A DNA stretch of 62,609 nucleotides from Candidatus Saccharibacteria bacterium UBA6209 (GTDB taxonomy: Bacteria; Patescibacteriota; Saccharimonadia; Saccharimonadales; Saccharimonadaceae), in NCBI GenBank assembly GCA_002421965.1, contig DISN01000008.1, positions 1 to 62,609 of the forward strand. The letters run 5' to 3'. The notes beneath the pieces were generated by a model. That model made no database searches. It was not told where the DNA came from and worked only from the letters and a program-made list of their open reading frames with translations. Below are positions 57,950-62,609 of the stretch, piece by piece (the first letter of the stretch is position 1; each line of letters starts with the position of its first letter). The translations under genes and the position numbers were made by a program.

Positions 57950-60900
57950 ATGGGCCTCAAGATACAGCCAACTCGTCGCATAGGAAGCAAAATAACAACC
58001 TTAATCGCCGTGTTTGCGCTGGTATTTCAGCCTATTAGCGGCTTTGTGGCAAGTCAGGTATCCAATGCTGTGACGGATTCTGCTACTGTTACGGCAGATG
58101 ATAAAAACGGATGGAGCTATGGCGGGGCTGTCGGCGCAACAGGCGAAATTCGCTCTAACACCGAAACTGGTGGCAACGGTGCACTATACCTATCTACGCC
58201 AGAAAGAGATAGTTATATATGGGCTATAAAATCTGCTGGTAACATTCCACTTCAAGATCTTAACTCCCTAGGCTTTATGTCTAAGACTGTCGCTGGCTCA
58301 GCCACCGGCTCACCTTCATTTATGCTCGCGATCGACACGGATGGCGACCTGTCAACTTCAGGTGACACGCTCAACATCTTCTTCGAGCCTTACTATACTT
58401 ATGGCACTACCCCAAATTATTCTGATTGGAATACCTGGCAGGCTGACAGGGCAACCACCCAGTTCTGGAGCTCTCAGACCGTCGGTGAGCTAGGCGGAAC
58501 AAGACCAATGAAGAGATTCACTCTAGACTACGTTAGCTCTATCTACGAAAATGCTACAGTTACCACCTACCGAATAAATATGGGCACAGGAAACCCAGGC
58601 TACGTCGCTTGGCTTGATAAAATTAGTGTGAATAACACACTTATCGCTGACTTTGAGATGGACGTAAAGCCTGTTGTAACTGGCGAAAACTTCAATACCC
58701 ACTCTGGTGCAGACTACAGGGGTATCAACGTTGGGTTTAGCCTAAATGATGACTTTGAGGCTGTTTCAAAAATCTCAGTATCGCTACTGAAAGACGGTGA
58801 ACCGTTCGTAACAAATGTCAGCAATCAACGGCTTATCGACGACTACAACAACGGCGATCGACAGTTTAGTACACCGTTCATCATGAAAAACGGCACATAC
58901 CGTGAAACTCACTGGGACCTAGGCAACTACGTCTGGCGAGCAGGCGACAAGCCAACTGGTTATAGAGTTAAGGTTGAGGCCAGCAATGGACAAGTTTTTA
59001 ACTTTGACCAAGCTCTAAGTGAAGATACTGCTGATTTTAACGAGCTAGTGCCTATCACCCCAGTTATCACTGGCATAACTTCAGAAAGAGGCGGTTTCAT
59101 ACGAGGCAAAACACAGAAGATATATCTAACAATTGCCAACCCAGAAGTTATGGCAGGCGGCTGGCTACAGCTAAATAAGGCTGTAGAAGGAAGCGCACCA
59201 GCGAATATTGACCGTACAAACTATAGGCTACAGCAAGAGCCAGGAGATAGCGGCAGGTGGTATGCCGAAGTTGACACAACAAATATAGTAAAGCGCGCTG
59301 GAACCAACAAAGCTCCACTGGGCGGACACCAGGGCGATGGTAAGTACCTGTACAAAGTTGAAGCTCACTATACAGGTGCCTATAATCCGGCTGAGTCATG
59401 GGGTTACTACGGCAACATGTCTTGGACGAGCCCCGAGCACCACTTTGTTGTAGACAACACCGGACCAAGCATCACTAGCAAGAACCCAGCAAACGGTCAA
59501 ATCATCCGTGGTGTACATACGGTTAGCGTAGAAGTTACCGATGCCAACGGTGTAAATCCAGACTCTGTATATGCAAGGTTTAAAAATAGCGCAGGCAGAG
59601 AGTTTACCTACTACCTACAGCGTGAAGGTGAGACCAATGTCTACTCACTCAAAGTCGATACAACTCAGTTCGTACCGCAGGGTGAATCTTTGACGCTAGA
59701 TCGCGTAAGCTTCCGAGCCGTAGATAGCGTTGGCAATCCTCGCTCGTCAATTAGCAGCAATGTTACTATCGACAACCAAAGGCCGACCATCGAAATTACC
59801 TCTCCAACAGGCGACAGCGCCTTCAACCCGCTACAGGCGACCATTGCTGCCACCGATTCAACCGGCCTAGATCGGCTAGATGTAACCTACTGGAACGCTG
59901 ACAACACCGAGCCAATTCGCAACAGTGCAGGTGGTGTCCGCGGTTGGGGTGCGATTGTACCTACAGAAAATAAGACCGACTGGACAACTAGCTTTAATCT
60001 GCCGACCGACCTAGCAGACGGAACATATACGATTAGAGCTACTGCCACCGACCTAGCTGGCAACTCAATGAACGCTACAAATGCTACATTTACAGTTGAC
60101 TCTGAGGCTCCAGTGGTTGAGTTCCTAAACCTCGGAAACGGCCTAACATACAGAGGGGCAGTGGATATTGATGCAAGAATATTTGACCTAAACCTCAGCC
60201 ACTACTACCTAAGTATCTGGCTAAATGGCGATCGATACAGTATTCCAGGCGCTTGGAATACGCGAACAACTCCAGGTCCTGGCTTTGAAAGTCGAATTCT
60301 CGCCACCCTTACAGCTGACGGAAACTACCGTGTACTGCTTGAGGTTAGAGACAAGGCAGGCAACAAGGACGAAAACTCGGTCAAAGAAATCACCTTTACG
60401 ATCGACAACAGCCCAGAGCTAAATGCCAGATACTTCGTGGCTCATGAAAGCCATATGGGTGTTGGCTTTAGCGTCGACTATTTATCAGATGATGCAACTT
60501 CCGTAACGGTTGAACTACTGGACGGCGAGACTGTTGTCGCGACAAATATCGGTGATACCGATGCAATGCGTGATCTCCTAAACAGCAATCCTGAAGAAAT
60601 TAGCTCACCATTCTTCCTAGTTGAGGGAGACTGGAGCGACGAATATTGGCGACTTGCATCTGCAGTTGACTGGACTACAGTCAATCAGCCAACCACGGCT
60701 AGAGTTACCCTGAACTACGGTGACGGCAGCTCAAAGACCGATGAGGTGGATCTGACCGATACCGGACTTGGACATAGCTTTGAAGCACTACAGGCGCAGT
60801 TTATCCAGGATAGGGCAGACCGCCTGGCAGCCGAGGAGGCAGAGAGAGTAGCTGAAGAGGCGCGCCGTGTTCAAGAACGGCAGGATGAGCTTGACCGTAT

Positions 60901-61402
60901 CGCCAGGGAGCAGGCTGAGCGCGAGCGTCTCGCTAGAGAAGCGGCGGCTGCACAGGCAGAACGAGATCGTCTCGAAGCAGAAGCAGCTGCAGCGGGACGG
61001 GGCGCTTTACCAATCACCCCACTGGCAACTGTTGAAGGGGCGACCGACGAAGAAGGCGAAGTCGCCGCTGCCACAACCGATGGTGACGAAAATGGTGAAG
61101 TTAAGGCCGCTGAAGATGTCAAGGACAGCTGGTCATTAATCAACCTACTATTGACGATTGGTATTGGCGTAGCGAGCATCATCTCACTACTTGGCCTACT
61201 TGGCTCAAGCCGCAAAGACCGCAAGCTAGCTAGCCGACTACTAACCATCGTTCCAGCAGCTGGTGCAGTTGTAGCCCTACTGCTAATCGAGGACTTCAGT
61301 GGTAGCATGATCTGGGTCAACATCTGGTCACTGCTAATCGGCGCACTTGCCGTCATCCAGATGATCATCCTCGGTATGAGCAAACCTACAACCAACGAAT
61401 AA
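57950..61402 (+). CDS. Large surface protein with Ig-like repeats and C-terminal membrane anchor
   Basis: About 1150 residues from the ATG at 57950, which has AAAGGAG 6 nt upstream (a reading from 57878 has none). Order: signal/anchor helix (about 14-40), a beta-rich domain (to about 225), a module repeated twice (about 255-370 and 830-950), several Ig-like domains opening with DNTGPSI, DNQRPTIEI and DSEAPVVEF (about 500-820), a Glu/Arg/Ala-rich coiled coil (about 955-1015), an acidic linker and three to four C-terminal membrane helices. It is probably displayed on the cell surface and could mediate host contact. Expression appears to come from TACAAT at about 57887. Confidence 0.8.
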   Translation: MGLKIQPTRRIGSKITTLIAVFALVFQPISGFVASQVSNAVTDSATVTADDKNGWSYGGAVGATGEIRSNTETGGNGALYLSTPERDSYIWAIKSAGNIPLQDLNSLGFMSKTVAGSATGSPSFMLAIDTDGDLSTSGDTLNIFFEPYYTYGTTPNYSDWNTWQADRATTQFWSSQTVGELGGTRPMKRFTLDYVSSIYENATVTTYRINMGTGNPGYVAWLDKISVNNTLIADFEMDVKPVVTGENFNTHSGADYRGINVGFSLNDDFEAVSKISVSLLKDGEPFVTNVSNQRLIDDYNNGDRQFSTPFIMKNGTYRETHWDLGNYVWRAGDKPTGYRVKVEASNGQVFNFDQALSEDTADFNELVPITPVITGITSERGGFIRGKTQKIYLTIANPEVMAGGWLQLNKAVEGSAPANIDRTNYRLQQEPGDSGRWYAEVDTTNIVKRAGTNKAPLGGHQGDGKYLYKVEAHYTGAYNPAESWGYYGNMSWTSPEHHFVVDNTGPSITSKNPANGQIIRGVHTVSVEVTDANGVNPDSVYARFKNSAGREFTYYLQREGETNVYSLKVDTTQFVPQGESLTLDRVSFRAVDSVGNPRSSISSNVTIDNQRPTIEITSPTGDSAFNPLQATIAATDSTGLDRLDVTYWNADNTEPIRNSAGGVRGWGAIVPTENKTDWTTSFNLPTDLADGTYTIRATATDLAGNSMNATNATFTVDSEAPVVEFLNLGNGLTYRGAVDIDARIFDLNLSHYYLSIWLNGDRYSIPGAWNTRTTPGPGFESRILATLTADGNYRVLLEVRDKAGNKDENSVKEITFTIDNSPELNARYFVAHESHMGVGFSVDYLSDDATSVTVELLDGETVVATNIGDTDAMRDLLNSNPEEISSPFFLVEGDWSDEYWRLASAVDWTTVNQPTTARVTLNYGDGSSKTDEVDLTDTGLGHSFEALQAQFIQDRADRLAAEEAERVAEEARRVQERQDELDRIAREQAERERLAREAAAAQAERDRLEAEAAAAGRGALPITPLATVEGATDEEGEVAAATTDGDENGEVKAAEDVKDSWSLINLLLTIGIGVASIISLLGLLGSSRKDRKLASRLLTIVPAAGAVVALLLIEDFSGSMIWVNIWSLLIGALAVIQMIILGMSKPTTNE

Positions 61403-61418
61403 ACAAAGCAAAAACTAC

Positions 61419-61452
61419 AAAGAACCCGCCCAAAATGGTGGGTTCTTTTTTG
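61419..61452 (+). terminator. Terminator of the surface protein gene
   Basis: AAAGAACCC (61419-61427) pairs with GGGTTCTTT (61440-61448); inner CCC/TGG pairing extends it. A run of T follows. Confidence 0.85.
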
Positions 61453-61480
61453 TTGCCATAAGTGTTATAATCTAGCTATC

Positions 61481-62401
61481 GTGGCAAAAGCGAAACAAAC
61501 ATCAGCTATAAAAAAACACGTCCGCAAAACTAAACAGAAAACGGCACTTGCTTTTGTGCCAAAAAAAGAGAACCAGTACCGTCCACACCTTATTCGCCGC
61601 TATGGACTTTTGCTGATAATCTCTGTCGCCATTGCACTACAATTTGGCTACAATTTTACTAAAACGGGCAGCGTGCTTGGTAGGGTAGTGAATATCACTC
61701 CAGCTGGCCTGCTGGCCGCCACCAACGACCAAAGAGCCAAAGAGGGACTACCTAGCCTAAGGGAGAGCGAGCGCCTATCGAAGGCTGCTATGCTCAAGGC
61801 AAACGACATCATCCAGAACCAGTACTGGGACCACACATCGCCATCAGGCGTCGAACCCTGGCAGTGGATCCAAAAAACCAACTACACATACTCTGAAGCA
61901 GGGGAGAACCTAGCCAGAGACTTCTCGACCGCCGACGGCACAGTCGCTGGGTGGATGGCATCAGAAAAGCACCGCGAGAACATGCTCAAACCGTCATATT
62001 CGGACGTCGGATTTGCCGTCACGACCGGTGAATTAAATGACAAACCGACAACCATAGTAGTTGCGCTATACGCCAAGCCAGCCGCAAATAACATCAACCT
62101 CAACACTGGACCATACACAGTATCTGCTGCACCAGTCGAATCTGACAACTCACCGGTTGAACCACTAACTGCCGCTGCTCGTATCGGCATCGCCATACAG
62201 TCACTAACACCCGCTGCCGTCACCAGCCTAGCCTTGATATTTGTTGCCGCAACAGTAGCCACAACGTCCCATATCTACCGCAAGAAATTACCAAAAAAGC
62301 TTCAAAAGACTTGGTACAAAGACCACGGTGTCATCAAAGCCGCTGGCCTGTTAGCTATAGCTGCATTTATTATCCTGTTATACGGTGGCGGTGCACTCTA
62401 G
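61481..62401 (+). CDS. CAP-domain (SCP/PR1-like) membrane protein
   Basis: About 306 residues from a GTG at 61481; TATAAT at 61466-61471 is 9 nt upstream and no Shine-Dalgarno site is present. A basic N-terminus and one helix (about 47-66) precede a CAP domain (about 78-205): ATNDQRAKEGLPSL, NQYWDHTSPSGVEPW with the conserved His, YSEAGENLARDF and WMASEKHRENMLKPSYSDVG with the second His and Glu. Two more helices lie at the C-terminus. CAP proteins of bacteria act at the surface, often in interactions or wall processes, with no single activity known. Here it follows the surface protein. Confidence 0.88.
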   Translation: MAKAKQTSAIKKHVRKTKQKTALAFVPKKENQYRPHLIRRYGLLLIISVAIALQFGYNFTKTGSVLGRVVNITPAGLLAATNDQRAKEGLPSLRESERLSKAAMLKANDIIQNQYWDHTSPSGVEPWQWIQKTNYTYSEAGENLARDFSTADGTVAGWMASEKHRENMLKPSYSDVGFAVTTGELNDKPTTIVVALYAKPAANNINLNTGPYTVSAAPVESDNSPVEPLTAAARIGIAIQSLTPAAVTSLALIFVAATVATTSHIYRKKLPKKLQKTWYKDHGVIKAAGLLAIAAFIILLYGGGAL

Positions 62402-62564
62402 GGGCTGGGACACAATATAGATTATGGACGACAGATTACAGAATTGGTTTGAATTTAGGAATTAGAATAAGCTAGCAGCTATCGCACCATTTAATCCGTG
62501 TTCCATTCCATAATCTATAATCCATATTCTAAACTCCGTACCGCGATTCCTGTACAATAGTACT
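62402..62564. other. Intergenic region with nested inverted repeats
   Basis: ATAGATTATGGA (62417-62428) is the reverse complement of 62507-62518, and TTAGAATA (about 62462-62469) of TATTCTAA (about 62525-62532). No frame is coding. TACAAT at 62553-62558 is the likely -10 of the next gene. Confidence 0.5.
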
Positions 62565-62609
62565 ATGGACTTCGATACTCGCTTCGACAAACTCAACGAC
62601 AACCAAAAG
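62565..62609 (+). CDS. Start of a UvrD/Rep-like helicase (cut by window end)
   Basis: Fifteen codons, MDFDTRFDKLNDNQK, are visible before the window ends. The FDxLNxxQK pattern is the usual start of UvrD/PcrA helicases just before the Q motif. TACAAT at 62553-62558 lies 6 nt before the ATG, so it is probably leaderless. The assignment depends on sequence outside the window. Confidence 0.5.
   Translation, partial: MDFDTRFDKLNDNQK

Noticed and set aside
1..62609. CRISPR arrays, rRNA genes, transposases or integrases.
   Set aside because: None seen on either strand; the only tandem repeats are at the tRNA-Gln locus.

Overview
The window looks like a chromosomal segment of a host-dependent, ultra-small bacterium of the Patescibacteria/CPR, most probably Candidatus Saccharibacteria (TM7). 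This rests on gene content: a Cys-less L33, short streamlined housekeeping proteins, a DnaX without its zinc module, isolated type IV prepilins, a very large Ig-like surface protein and many small membrane proteins of no known family. TGA is used as an ordinary stop (for example at 13225, 36322 and 50395), so the code is standard and not that of Gracilibacteria/SR1. No 16S rRNA or marker tree was available, so the phylum is an inference.

Layout. 0-5.6 kb: tRNA-Thr, a HIT hydrolase, L33 and a glycogen/alpha-glucan operon (glycosyltransferase, GH57, GH15). 5.6-7.1 kb: a scrap zone with fragments of cysS, recR and a DHH phosphoesterase around a prepilin, then tRNA-Trp. 7.1-16.8 kb: an accessory metal (probably copper) island with an ArsR-YHS regulator, a CPH-type P1B ATPase, a DUF411 protein, His-rich CxxxC secreted proteins, DUF305 and DUF3105 proteins, a YHS-flavoreductase, a polytopic protein with membrane histidines and an exported cytochrome b5. 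17-27 kb: mixed genes (membrane protease, second HIT protein, S66 peptidase between direct repeats, MacB-like ABC transporter, histidine kinase, GT2). 27.4-34.7 kb: secE, nusG, rplK, tsaC, gpm, eno, rplA, rplJ, rplL. 34.9-44.6 kb: dnaX, dnaB, ybaB, recR, prepilin, nrnA-like, cysS. 44.6-57.8 kb: AI-2E permease, ABC-2 exporter, a P2-type ATPase, a rearranged tRNA-Gln locus with a truncated ABC exporter, a third prepilin, an RlmD-like methylase, an acetyltransferase and a CtpE-like ATPase. 57.9-62.6 kb: the surface protein, a CAP-domain protein and the start of a UvrD-like helicase.

How the parts fit. The metal island can be read as sensing (ArsR-YHS), export (ATPase), extracytoplasmic binding (DUF305, DUF411 and CxxxC proteins) and a possible transmembrane electron path (flavoreductase, haem-type membrane protein, cytochrome b5). 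About twenty genes, mostly first genes of transcription units, have a -10 hexamer only 6-9 nt before the start codon and no Shine-Dalgarno sequence, which indicates widespread leaderless transcription. Genes inside operons more often have AGGAGG-type sites.

The most unusual places are the permuted cysS-recR-prepilin-DHH scrap at 5.9-6.9 kb that mirrors the intact 41-44.6 kb locus, the tRNA-Gln locus with three copies of the tRNA 3' end and covarying hairpin units, the 35-bp direct repeats around the S66 gene, and several genes broken by single small lesions (tsaC, YHS-flavoreductase, DUF305, DUF1801, ABC exporter), which may be real decay or assembly errors.
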